DNA of 18,378 bases, from contig NZ_CALADU010000319.1 in the NCBI RefSeq assembly GCF_937890665.1, positions 1-18,378 on the forward strand. Direction: 5' to 3'. Under the pieces are notes generated by a model. It was not told the DNA's origin. It did no database searches and was given only the letters and a program-made list of their open reading frames with translations. Of this stretch, positions 1 through 7,590 are shown piece after piece (the stretch's first letter is position 1; every line of letters starts with the position of its first letter). Made by a program: the position numbers and the translations under genes. This stretch comes from an uncultured Subdoligranulum sp. GTDB taxonomy: Bacteria > Bacillota_A > Clostridia > Oscillospirales > Ruminococcaceae.

Positions 1-38
1 CGGAGCAGCCGGATTTCAGCTTTGAGTAAATCGAGCGG

Positions 39-1070
39 ATGTACTACTACGAGTATTATTCTGACCATGTGGAGGCGCAGAACGCCCGGAATGAGAAAAC
101 CCGGCACACCGAGCGCAACCGCACCGTGGAGGACTTGCTGAAAAACAACAAGACCTGCCCGGAGGAAAGCATCTACCAGATCGGCACACTGGAAGAATCC
201 GTCCCGCCGGAAACGCTCTTTCGCATCGTCAACGAGTTCTATGAGGAATTCGAGCGCCGCTTCGGTTCCCATATCCACATTTTAGATTGGGCGCTCCATC
301 TGGACGAGGGGACGCCCCACATCCATGAGCGCCATGTGTTCGACTGTGAGAACCGCTACGGGGAACTGTGTCCCCAGCAGGAGAAGGCGCTGGAGGAACT
401 GGGCATCCCTCTCCCGAACCCGGACAAGCCAAAAGGCAGGCACAACAATCGGAAACAGACCTTCGATGCGGTCTGCCGGACGATTTTGTTTGACATCACA
501 AAGCGGCATGGGCTGCATCTGGATCAGGAGCCGTCCTACGGCGGACGGGAGTATCTGGAAAAGCAGGACTATATCCTGATGAAGCAGAAGGAGCAGCTGA
601 CGGCGCAGGAGCAGAAGCTGGAAGAACTGACGCTCAAAATCGAGGACGTGGAGACGCTGCTGGATGATGTTTCCGATGTGGCCTATGACAAGGCGGTGGA
701 GGTGGTGACCGATACTGTCCGGCAGGAGACACACAAAGAAGATATTCGTTTGATTGAGGAAACAAAAAAGTGGGTACTTTCGCCGGAGCGGAAGGCCCCG
801 CAGAAGGAGCGTGACTACGCCGCCGCCCGGCTGGATGGAGTGATTACCAAAATCAAACGTGTCATGCAGAGTGCCCTGGCAAAAATCCAGAAAACGCTTA
901 TGCAGCCGGAGGTCAAGAAGGCCGGTAAGGAGCAGATCAAGGAGAAAGCCAGAGAATCCATCCGGGATAAGCTGGCGAAAGGCAAGCTGGACGCTGACCG
1001 GGATAACCGGGAACGCTGGGAACGTGAGGGGCGGATCGCTCCGACTAAGAAACACGATATGGAGTTATGA
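39..1070 (+). CDS. Pre/MobV-like relaxase of an integrative mobilizable element, probably 5'-truncated
   Basis: Mobilization protein expected to nick the transfer origin of the element and lead the strand into a recipient. The best family mark is the histidine cluster HLDEGTPHIHERHVF at about residues 87-101, which matches the metal-binding HxDExxPHxH motif of Mob_Pre/MobV relaxases. The C-terminal half (about residues 175-340) is charged and likely helical or coiled-coil. The N-terminal part that carries the first MobV motif is missing. The same frame continues upstream of this ATG with coding-like residues (EQPDFSFE) but is cut by TAA at 27-29, so the ATG at 39 may only mark the remainder of a longer broken gene. 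No good Shine-Dalgarno precedes the ATG. Such proteins are often annotated as serine/arginine repetitive matrix protein 2 in clostridial elements. Family call is fairly sure; activity is doubtful. Confidence 0.7.
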   Translation: MYYYEYYSDHVEAQNARNEKTRHTERNRTVEDLLKNNKTCPEESIYQIGTLEESVPPETLFRIVNEFYEEFERRFGSHIHILDWALHLDEGTPHIHERHVFDCENRYGELCPQQEKALEELGIPLPNPDKPKGRHNNRKQTFDAVCRTILFDITKRHGLHLDQEPSYGGREYLEKQDYILMKQKEQLTAQEQKLEELTLKIEDVETLLDDVSDVAYDKAVEVVTDTVRQETHKEDIRLIEETKKWVLSPERKAPQKERDYAAARLDGVITKIKRVMQSALAKIQKTLMQPEVKKAGKEQIKEKARESIRDKLAKGKLDADRDNRERWEREGRIAPTKKHDMEL

Positions 1071-1189
1071 GGCATCTGATTTTCTGCGGAAACCAGGTGT
1101 CTTTTTCTCTGTCTGGAGGTGAGAAAATCGAATGTATTTGAAGCGGTGAAGGGTCTGTCACCACAAGGCAGGCTGCGGAATATTACGGG

Positions 1190-1774
1190 GTGCAGGTTGG
1201 CAGGAATGGGATGGCCTGCTGTCCCTTCCACGATGACAAACATCCCAGCATGAAGGTTGACCGCCGGTTCCACTGCTTCGGCTGTCAGGCGGACGGGGAT
1301 GTGATTGATTTTACCGCCCGCCTGTTTGGTCTGAGCGGTAAGGAAGCGGCTCTGAAGCTGGCGGAGGATTTCTCTGTCCGCTATGACGCCAAAGGCCATG
1401 ACCCGCCCCGCAGGAGGCCGGTCAAACGGAAAATCAGCGAGGAACTGCGCTACCGGCAGGCGGAGCAGAAATGTTTCCGGGTACTGTGCGATTACCTGCA
1501 TCTGCTGGAACGCTGGGAGAAGGAATACGCTCCGCAAACGCCGGAGGAAGCATGGAATCCGCTGTTTGTGGAAGCACTGCAAAAGAAAGCACACACGGAG
1601 TATCTGCTGGATGTTCTCCTGTCCGGCAGCATGGAGGAACGGGCTTCCGTTGTCGCCCAGTACGGAAAAGAGGTGAGGAAGATTGAGCAGCGAATATCAG
1701 AGTTTGCCGCCAGCCACCCGGCAGGCCGCCATGAGCGCAGCCGAAGCCTTAGCGCCGGAGCAGAGCGCCTCTGA
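1190..1774 (+). CDS. CHC2 zinc-finger (DnaG-type primase zinc domain) protein, 5' end apparently frameshifted
   Basis: DNA-binding zinc domain of the primase family. In the sequence, CCPFHDDKHPSMKV followed by FHCFGCQADGDVIDF gives the C-x2-H ... C-x2-C zinc ligands within the first 35 residues; the remainder is helical and unassigned. Bases upstream of the GTG at 1190 still read as protein in this frame (SVTTRQAAEYYG, 1154-1189), but this frame meets TGA at 1139. The expected beginning NVFEAVK (1131-1151, after a GGAGGT at 1115-1120) lies in another frame. One missing base near 1150-1153 would join the two, so the gene probably began near 1119-1133 and is now broken, or starts poorly at GTG 1190. 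It overlaps the start of the next gene by 92 bases. Paired with a VapE-type ATPase it forms a replication module of the element. Confidence 0.7.
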   Translation: MQVGRNGMACCPFHDDKHPSMKVDRRFHCFGCQADGDVIDFTARLFGLSGKEAALKLAEDFSVRYDAKGHDPPRRRPVKRKISEELRYRQAEQKCFRVLCDYLHLLERWEKEYAPQTPEEAWNPLFVEALQKKAHTEYLLDVLLSGSMEERASVVAQYGKEVRKIEQRISEFAASHPAGRHERSRSLSAGAERL

Positions 1775-3089
1775 GGTGCGGGAAAGCCTCTCCGTCACCG
1801 AGAAGGGCCAGCCCGCCAACACCATCGGCAACTGCCGGACGGTGTTCTGCCATGACCCTCTCCTGCGCGGGGCGATCCGGCTGAACCTCCTGACTGACCG
1901 GGTGGACATTGTGCGGGATTTGGGCTGGCGCAGGAATACCAGCGCCCTGACGGATACAGACGTGAAGTATCTGCTTCTCTATTTTGAGCAGAACTATGGC
2001 CTGACCAGCGAGAAAAAGATGACAGCGGCGCTCTCTATCGTGGCGAATGAAAACTGCTACCATCCCATACAGGACGTGCTGAACGGCCTTGTCTGGGACG
2101 GGACGCCCCGCATCCGCTCCTGTCTCCATCACTTCTTGGGTGCGGACGAGAGCGACTATGTGGAGGAAATGCTGAAACACTTCCTGCTGGGGGCTATCCG
2201 GCGGGTATTCCGGCCCGGCTCCAAATATGAGGAAATGCTCTGTCTGGTAGGCGGTCAGGGCGCTGGCAAATCCAGCTTCTTCCGCCTGCTGGCGATCCGG
2301 GACGAGTGGTTTTCCGATGACCTGAAAAAGCTGGATGATGACCGGGTGTTTTTGAAACTGCAAGGACACTGGATTATTGAGATGTCGGAGATGCTGGCTA
2401 CCAGCAGCGCCAAAAGCATTGAAGAAATCCGCTCATTCATCAGCCGCCAGAAGGAAACCTACCGGACGCCCTATGAAGCCCAGCCCAAAGACCGGCTGCG
2501 GCAGTGTGTGTTCGGCGGTTCATCCAACACGCTGGACTTCCTGCCCCTTGACCGGGCCGGGAACCGGCGCTTTTTGCCGATCATGATTTACCCGGAGAAT
2601 GCGGAGGTTCACATTTTGGAGGACGAGGACGCCTCCAGAGCCTATCTTTTGCAGGTCTGGGCGGAGGCCATGACGATTTACCGCAGCGGCCACTACTCTA
2701 TGAAGTTCAGCAAGTCCATCCAGCGCCAGCTGGTGGAGGTACAGAAGGATTTCATGCCGGAGGACACGGAGGCCGGGCAGATACAGGGCTTTCTGGAACA
2801 CTACACCGGCAGCATGGTCTGCTCCAAACAGCTGTTCAAGGAGGCGCTGGGCCACACCTATGACGAGCCGAAACGGTGGCAGCTGCACAATATCAACGAG
2901 ATCATGAACACGGTGGTGACGGGCTGGAAGCCGTTCTCCAATCCGAGGATGTTCGCCGGGTATGGCAGGCAGAGGGGCTGGGAACGGGACGTTTCCGGCA
3001 ACGAACTGCCCGGCAACGAAGATGGATTTGTGGAGCTGACCGAGGAAGAATGCCGCCAGCTGGAACTTCCCAAAGAGTGGATCGCATAA
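1683..3089 (+). CDS. VapE-family (virulence-associated E) P-loop replication ATPase
   Basis: Predicted helicase-like ATPase of the VapE family, common beside primase domains in phage satellites and integrative elements, where it drives autonomous replication. The 468-residue product has an N-terminal helical region, a Walker A motif GGQGAGKSS at about 190-198, and the VapE core with conserved stretches such as WIIEMSEM, RPYEAQPKDRLRQCVF-like sequence and LDFLPLDRAGNRRF. A TTG at 1683 is chosen because GAGGTGAGGAAG lies just upstream and the frame overlaps the CHC2 gene; ATG at 1731 is the alternative. The last 30 codons contain two copies of the 11-base repeat CCGGCAACGAA, which recurs downstream, so the repeat array starts inside this gene. 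The reading frame looks intact. Confidence 0.85.
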   Translation: MSSEYQSLPPATRQAAMSAAEALAPEQSASEVRESLSVTEKGQPANTIGNCRTVFCHDPLLRGAIRLNLLTDRVDIVRDLGWRRNTSALTDTDVKYLLLYFEQNYGLTSEKKMTAALSIVANENCYHPIQDVLNGLVWDGTPRIRSCLHHFLGADESDYVEEMLKHFLLGAIRRVFRPGSKYEEMLCLVGGQGAGKSSFFRLLAIRDEWFSDDLKKLDDDRVFLKLQGHWIIEMSEMLATSSAKSIEEIRSFISRQKETYRTPYEAQPKDRLRQCVFGGSSNTLDFLPLDRAGNRRFLPIMIYPENAEVHILEDEDASRAYLLQVWAEAMTIYRSGHYSMKFSKSIQRQLVEVQKDFMPEDTEAGQIQGFLEHYTGSMVCSKQLFKEALGHTYDEPKRWQLHNINEIMNTVVTGWKPFSNPRMFAGYGRQRGWERDVSGNELPGNEDGFVELTEEECRQLELPKEWIA

Positions 3090-3339
3090 AAATAGCGGTC
3101 TGTTGCCGGGATGGTTGTCACTTGGTTGCCGGGTTCGTTGCCGGGGATTTTCCGGTCTGGATACGGAAAAAGCCTGTAAATAAGGCATTTTCTAATATCT
3201 ATCTCTATCTCCGGCAACGAAAGCAACGAGATTTTTCAAGAAAATTTAGAAAGTAAGATTTGCAGGCCAGACGGTAGTTTACAGGTTTTTGGAGGTTCGT
3301 TGCCGGACTTCGTTGCCGGTGTGCTATTGTCTGGCCTGC
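2995..3339. repeat. Iteron-like CCGGCAACGAA repeats with flanking inverted repeats (candidate origin or control region)
   Basis: Perfect 11-base repeats CCGGCAACGAA lie at 2995-3005 and 3010-3020 (inside the vapE 3' end) and at 3211-3221. The reverse complement TTCGTTGCCGG lies at 3134-3144, 3296-3306 and 3309-3319. Shorter GTTGCCGG cores occur at 3102-3109 and 3125-3132. Two closely spaced pairs have periods of 15 and 13 bases. The final pair sits inside an 11-base perfect inverted repeat, GCAGGCCAGAC at 3262-3272 and GTCTGGCCTGC at 3329-3339. No credible gene occupies 3090-3358. A position next to primase and VapE genes fits a replication origin; control of the recombinase operon is the other option. 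Confidence 0.6.
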
Positions 3340-3347
3340 CACTCTAT

Positions 3348-3353
3348 GGAGGT
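3348..3353 (+). promoter_or_regulatory. Strong ribosome binding site of the TnpW-like gene
   Basis: GGAGGT five bases before the ATG at 3359. It supports translation of the 55-codon gene downstream. Confidence 0.7.
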
Positions 3354-3358
3354 AGCCT

Positions 3359-3526
3359 ATGGAAAAAAGCAAGCAGCAGAAAAATAAAGTCCGTTTTGTG
3401 GTGGTGCGGGAGTTCTCCGGGGAGAAATCCATGCGGGAAGCCTTTGAGCAACTGATCGAGCGCCAGACCTGCGAACACTTCGAGGAATGGCTGGAACAGC
3501 GTGAGATGGCGGAGAACGCTGCGTAA
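3359..3526 (+). CDS. TnpW-like small transposon-encoded protein
   Basis: A 55-residue, highly charged protein beginning MEKSKQQKNKVRFVVVREF and ending EMAENAA. A basic N-terminus, a short beta-like stretch (VRFVVVREF) and a helix with acidic faces (about residues 24-50) resemble the TnpW family of small proteins found just upstream of Tn4451/TnpX-like recombinases. The exact biochemical role of TnpW is not established; a helper role in recombination is inferred from its constant position. It is preceded by a perfect GGAGGT and followed after 72 bases by the recombinase gene. Small size makes the family call moderate, but coding is well supported by the ribosome site and context. Confidence 0.65.
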   Translation: MEKSKQQKNKVRFVVVREFSGEKSMREAFEQLIERQTCEHFEEWLEQREMAENAA

Positions 3527-3532
3527 AAACGG

Positions 3533-3579
3533 TTGATTCAGGGACAGGGGCATGGTATTATAATGGTATCGTGTCCCTG
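3533..3579 (+). promoter_or_regulatory. Putative recombinase promoter within an inverted repeat
   Basis: TTGATT at 3533-3538 and TATTAT at 3556-3561 are 17 bases apart (an overlapping TATAAT is at 3559-3564). The region is bracketed by the perfect 8-base inverted repeat CAGGGACA (3539-3546) and TGTCCCTG (3572-3579). It also contains two direct ATGGTAT copies (3552-3558, 3563-3569). This arrangement suggests an operator over the promoter of the serine recombinase. Confidence 0.5.
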
Positions 3580-3598
3580 TTCATAGAAGGAGAACGCT

Positions 3599-5251
3599 AT
3601 GAGCAGGAAAAAACAAGTCTATGAGAAAATCACCGCTCTCTACTGCCGTATCTCTCTGGATGACGGCGGCGACAATGAGAGCATGAGCATCAGCAACCAG
3701 AAAATCATGCTTCGGGACTTTGCTGAAAAGCATGGGATGTTCCAGTATGAGTATTATGTGGATGACGGCTATACGGGCCGCAATTTCAACCGCCCTGCCT
3801 TCCAGCGTATGATCGCTGACATTGAGGCGGGGAAGATCGGCTGCGTCATCACCAAAGACCTATCCAGACTTGGTAGGAATTATATTGAAGCTGGCAGCTA
3901 TATCGAAATCTTTTTCCCCAAACACAATGTGCGCTATATCGCCATCACGGACGGCGTGGACAGCCTGACCCGTCAGGAGATGGACATTACGCCCTTCAAG
4001 AATATCCTGAACGATATGTATAGCCGGGATATTTCTAAAAAGGTGCTGGCGGGCATCACGACCCGCTCCCGGCAGGGAAAGTTCTGCGGAGGGACGCCGC
4101 CCTTCGGCCTGATGCGTGACCCGGAGGACAAAGGGCATCTTATCATTGACCCGGAGACAGCGCCGATCATCCGTAAAATCTATGACTATGCCCTTGACGG
4201 GCTGGGCTGCATGAGGATTTCCAAACGGCTGATGGAAGAAAAAATCCCCATCACCCATGTCAAGGCCAATACGGAGTTTGACGCCAACTATTACTCTTGG
4301 GGCGGCGCAAGGATCAGCCATATCCTGCGGAATCCCTTTTATAAGGGCGCACATCTGGTCTTTCGGACACACCAGAAGGGCATCCGCTCCAACACTTATG
4401 ACATTATCCCCCGTGACCAGTGGGAAGTGATCGAGGGCTGCCATGAGGCGATTGTGACGCCGGAGGAATGGGAACAGGTACAAGCTATCATTGACCGCAA
4501 ACCACCTATCATGAAAGGCAATGCCTGCCCCTTTTATAATCTGTTCCACGGGCTGGTCTACTGCGCTACCTGCGGGAAGTCCATGCAGGTGCGGTATGAA
4601 AAGGTCGGCAGAACCGGGAAGAACCGGTTCACCGGCGAGATGCGGGAACCGATTGACAAGGCGTACTATATCTGCCAGACTTATAACCGCATGGGATGCA
4701 AGGTCTGCTCCAGCCACAAGATCGAGGCCAGAGATTTATACAATCTGGTGCTGAAAGACATTCAGGAGCTGGCGGCGCAGGCCATGAAGGACGCCGATGC
4801 GTTCTATCAGCACCTCAGCAGCCGGATGGAGCGCCGGTATCTGGTAGACGCTTCTCAGACCGAGAAGGAACGGAAACGGCTGGAAGCCCGGAATCAGGAA
4901 ATTGATGTGATGTTTTTAAGCCTGTACACGGATAAGGCAAAAGGCATCCTGACCGAACAGCGGTTTATGAAACTGACGGCGGCGCTGGAACAGGAGCAGG
5001 AATCCAACCAGAAGCGTCTGCATGACCTGGCGATGATGCAGAGCCGGGCGGACGCACAGGAAAGCGAAGTCCGTACCTTTATCAAGGAAATCCGGCGCTA
5101 TTCCGCTATTGAGGAACTGGACGAGGCAATGCTGAACCGGCTTATCAGCCGGATTCTGATTGGCGAGGTCAAGAAGGTGGACGGACAGAAGGTGCAGAAA
5201 GTCAAAATCGTTTATAACTTTGTCGGGGAAATCCCGGAGATTGCAGCATAA
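3599..5251 (+). CDS. Large serine recombinase (TnpX-like site-specific recombinase)
   Basis: Catalyses excision and integration of the element through a 5'-phosphoserine DNA intermediate. The N-terminal resolvase domain (about 10-155) has the catalytic serine in YCRISLDD (Ser19) and the conserved TKDLSRLGRNYIEAGSYIE block. A Recombinase domain follows (about 170-290, GTPPFGL ... ISHILRNPFYKG), then a zinc beta-ribbon with CATC at about 321-324 and CQTYNRMGCKVC at about 357-368. A coiled-coil segment (about 400-480) precedes the C-terminus. All expected parts of a 500-700 residue large serine recombinase are present, so it looks intact. The ATG at 3599 follows AGAAGGAG. Such genes usually lie at the very end of their elements, which places the right element end shortly after this gene. 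Confidence 0.93.
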   Translation: MSRKKQVYEKITALYCRISLDDGGDNESMSISNQKIMLRDFAEKHGMFQYEYYVDDGYTGRNFNRPAFQRMIADIEAGKIGCVITKDLSRLGRNYIEAGSYIEIFFPKHNVRYIAITDGVDSLTRQEMDITPFKNILNDMYSRDISKKVLAGITTRSRQGKFCGGTPPFGLMRDPEDKGHLIIDPETAPIIRKIYDYALDGLGCMRISKRLMEEKIPITHVKANTEFDANYYSWGGARISHILRNPFYKGAHLVFRTHQKGIRSNTYDIIPRDQWEVIEGCHEAIVTPEEWEQVQAIIDRKPPIMKGNACPFYNLFHGLVYCATCGKSMQVRYEKVGRTGKNRFTGEMREPIDKAYYICQTYNRMGCKVCSSHKIEARDLYNLVLKDIQELAAQAMKDADAFYQHLSSRMERRYLVDASQTEKERKRLEARNQEIDVMFLSLYTDKAKGILTEQRFMKLTAALEQEQESNQKRLHDLAMMQSRADAQESEVRTFIKEIRRYSAIEELDEAMLNRLISRILIGEVKKVDGQKVQKVKIVYNFVGEIPEIAA

Positions 5252-5263
5252 AGACAGTACAGC

Positions 5264-5289
5264 CCTCCCCGTACCGGGGAGGACTTTTT
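5264..5289 (+). terminator. Intrinsic terminator after the recombinase gene
   Basis: Perfect 8-base stem CCTCCCCG (5264-5271) and CGGGGAGG (5275-5282) with a 3-base loop, followed by a run of five T (5285-5289). It lies 12 bases after the stop codon. Confidence 0.85.
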
Positions 5290-5332
5290 GATATTTGGAA
5301 AAGATAAAAATGTATGTGTTATTTATAGCATC

Positions 5333-6229
5333 CTAAAAGGCCATTGTTTCCAAAATACCGGTTTTAAGATTTTGAGCAGCAGCGCTCAATGGACGTTTCC
5401 TGTCATATACCATACAAATCTGACGTTCAGGGATTGTTTCCCGCAGATGAATCTGGACGATCTCACGTTGCTGAAGTGCTTCCTTCGCCATTGGTTCTGG
5501 AAGAAAAGCTAGCCCTAATTCCGCTTTTACCAAAGGTAAAATCTGATCTGTGGTAGCTGCTTCCGTGTCTGGTATCAACTCCAACCCGTGGGACAGGAAC
5601 AATTTATGATAAAAATTCCAGGTCATAGTTTCTTTTCCAAGGCAAATCAACGGATAATTTTTTAGTTCGGCAAGTGTCAGCTCCTGGCTGCCCAGTGCCG
5701 TAAAAGTTTTGCCGCCCACAAGAATTTCACGGAAGGGCCGCAAATGCAATTCCTTCAAAGGGGTATCCACGTTGGTCGGCGTTGATACAACAGCAAAATC
5801 AACTTCACCGTTTTTAACAGAGCGGATGGCTTGCGGAGTGGAATGGTTATATATTTTCAAGTGAATACCGGGATGCTTCATGTGAAAGGGCTTCAATATA
5901 TCCAGCAGGTAGATATTCAATGCGGTTTCGCTGGCTCCGATTGAAATACTTCCATGCTCCAAACCACTGTGCGCATTTAGTTCGGTTTCGGCTGTTTGTA
6001 TCTGAGAAATGGCAGCTTCGACATGAGTGAACAACATTTCTCCTTCTGGGGTCAGTTGAACACCTCGATTGGTGCGTATAAATAACGTACAGTGCGTTTG
6101 CTGCTCCAGGCAGTTCATGGCGCGGGTAACGTTGGGCTGTCCGCTGCCCAGTGCATGAGCCGCTTTTGTGAAATTCTTGTATTTGGCTACATAATAAAAA
6201 ACCTTGTAATATTCAAAGTTGACATCCAT
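5333..6229 (-). CDS. LysR-family transcriptional regulator, divergent from argG
   Basis: A 298-residue LysR-type regulator. The winged helix-turn-helix is in the first 65 residues ([26 protein letters not shown]), followed by a two-lobe effector domain of normal length ([22 protein letters not shown] marks its first strand). It is transcribed away from the argG operon, with only 125 bases between the two start codons. In this family that arrangement usually means control of the divergent operon and of itself. The effector is unknown; aspartate or a linked metabolite is an inference from the target genes. The ATG at 6229 has AGAGGA upstream. The gene ends about 80 bases from the recombinase, so the mobile element probably inserted just behind it. 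Confidence 0.88.
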   Translation of the reverse strand: MDVNFEYYKVFYYVAKYKNFTKAAHALGSGQPNVTRAMNCLEQQTHCTLFIRTNRGVQLTPEGEMLFTHVEAAISQIQTAETELNAHSGLEHGSISIGASETALNIYLLDILKPFHMKHPGIHLKIYNHSTPQAIRSVKNGEVDFAVVSTPTNVDTPLKELHLRPFREILVGGKTFTALGSQELTLAELKNYPLICLGKETMTWNFYHKLFLSHGLELIPDTEAATTDQILPLVKAELGLAFLPEPMAKEALQQREIVQIHLRETIPERQICMVYDRKRPLSAAAQNLKTGILETMAF

Positions 6230-6245
6230 CCAGGCATCCTCTTTC

Positions 6246-6278
6246 TGATATGCTAATTGCTGATGATCACTATATCAA
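6246..6278. promoter_or_regulatory. Putative LysR operator and minus-strand promoter
   Basis: The inverted repeat TGATAT (6246-6251) and ATATCA (6272-6277) lies between the divergent genes. It overlaps a possible minus-strand promoter for the LysR gene: TTGATA (6273-6278 on the plus-strand numbering), 17 bases, and TAGCAT (6250-6255). This is the usual layout of a LysR autoregulatory site, but the motif itself is weak. Confidence 0.4.
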
Positions 6279-6286
6279 TAATACTT

Positions 6287-6315
6287 TTTACATATTCCTG
6301 CCTGTCCAGTATAAT
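6287..6315 (+). promoter_or_regulatory. Near-consensus promoter of the argG-purA-pyrBI operon
   Basis: TTTACA at 6287-6292 and TATAAT at 6310-6315 are separated by exactly 17 bases. The argG start follows 39 bases after the -10 box, with AAGGAG at 6340-6345. Confidence 0.8.
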
Positions 6316-6354
6316 AGATTTTGGTTCCAAAAACAAGTGAAGGAGTGCTTTAGT

Positions 6355-7590
6355 ATGAGTGAAATCAAAAAAGTTGTGCTGGCATATTCCGGTGGTCTGG
6401 ATACCTCCGTTATTATCCCGTGGCTGAAAGAACACTATGACAACTGTGAAGTGATCGCTGTCTGTGGAAATGTTGGACAAGACGATGAATTGGATGATTT
6501 GAAACAGCGAGCAGTGGCTTCTGGAGCCAGCAAACTTTATGTCGAGGATTTAACGGATGAGTTTGTTAATGAGTTTGTTATTCCTACTATGCAGGCGGGA
6601 GCTGATTATGAAGGGTATTTATTGGGAACCAGCCTTGCCCGCCCTATTCTGGCTAAGCGTGTCGTGGAAATTGCAAAGGCAGAGGGGGCGGATGCTGTTT
6701 GCCACGGCAGCACCGGAAAGGGCAACGATCAGGTGCGATTTGAGCTGGCCATTATGCACTTTGCGCCGGAAATGAAAATCATTACACCGTGGCGGGAATG
6801 GGATATTCAAAGCCGCAATGAGGAGATTGATTACGCCGAAGCCCATCATATTCCTTTGAAAATAAATCGAGAAACCAATTACTCAAAGGATAAAAATCTT
6901 TGGCATCTTTCTCATGAGGGATTGGATTTGGAGGACCCAGGTAATGAGCCGCAGTATGAAAAAGAAGGTTTTCTGGAAATGAGCGTTTCTCCACTGAAAG
7001 CGCCGGATACTCCTACATATGTGGAGCTGGACTTTGAAAAAGGCGTACCTGTTAAGTTGAACGGCAAGGCAATGAAATCATCAGACATTATTTCTAAGCT
7101 AAACGAGATTGGCGGCTGTAATGGTATTGGCCTGTACGATGTGGTGGAAAACCGTCTGGTTGGTATGAAAAGCCGAGGAGTGTACGAGACACCGGGCGGA
7201 ACCATTCTGTATAGAGCGCATGAGATATTAGAAACACTGACATTGGACAAAAAAACTGCCCATAAGAAAAAGGAATTGTCTATTTGCTTCGGTGAGTTGG
7301 TTTACGACGGACAGTGGTTTTCTCCGCTGCGCAAAGCGTTGTCTGCATTTGTGACAGAGACGCAGCAGACCGTCACCGGAAAAGTACGTCTGAAGTTATA
7401 TAAGGGCAACATTATCAATTCAGGTGTGTGGTCCCCATATTCTTTGTATAGCGAGGATATTGTCACATTTAATGAAGGAGAGGGCTATCAGCAGTCCGAT
7501 GCTACTGGCTTCATCCGTCTTTTGGGGCTGCCTACCCGTATACAGGCGTCTGTAAATGCCCGAAATAGAAGGGAGGCAGAAAAATGCTGA
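6355..7590 (+). CDS. argG: Argininosuccinate synthase
   Basis: Joins citrulline and L-aspartate with ATP to make argininosuccinate, the penultimate step of arginine synthesis. The N-terminal PP-loop motif AYSGGLDTS is at about residues 9-17. The substrate motif [26 protein letters not shown] and [20 protein letters not shown] are all present. At 411 residues it has the full family length. The ATG at 6355 is preferred over earlier in-frame starts because AAGGAG lies nine bases upstream and [14 protein letters not shown] matches family N-termini. It is the first gene of an operon and overlaps purA by seven bases (ATGCTGA). argH, its normal partner, is not in the window, so its neighbours are chosen by shared aspartate use rather than by the arginine pathway. 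Confidence 0.95.
   Translation: MSEIKKVVLAYSGGLDTSVIIPWLKEHYDNCEVIAVCGNVGQDDELDDLKQRAVASGASKLYVEDLTDEFVNEFVIPTMQAGADYEGYLLGTSLARPILAKRVVEIAKAEGADAVCHGSTGKGNDQVRFELAIMHFAPEMKIITPWREWDIQSRNEEIDYAEAHHIPLKINRETNYSKDKNLWHLSHEGLDLEDPGNEPQYEKEGFLEMSVSPLKAPDTPTYVELDFEKGVPVKLNGKAMKSSDIISKLNEIGGCNGIGLYDVVENRLVGMKSRGVYETPGGTILYRAHEILETLTLDKKTAHKKKELSICFGELVYDGQWFSPLRKALSAFVTETQQTVTGKVRLKLYKGNIINSGVWSPYSLYSEDIVTFNEGEGYQQSDATGFIRLLGLPTRIQASVNARNRREAEKC

Noticed and set aside
2995..3339. CRISPR array
   Set aside because: The repeat is only 11 bases, occurs in both orientations at irregular spacing, and there are no cas genes.
3860..4717. 285-codon minus-strand open frame inside the recombinase gene
   Set aside because: The plus-strand frame carries all serine recombinase motifs; the antisense product resembles nothing.
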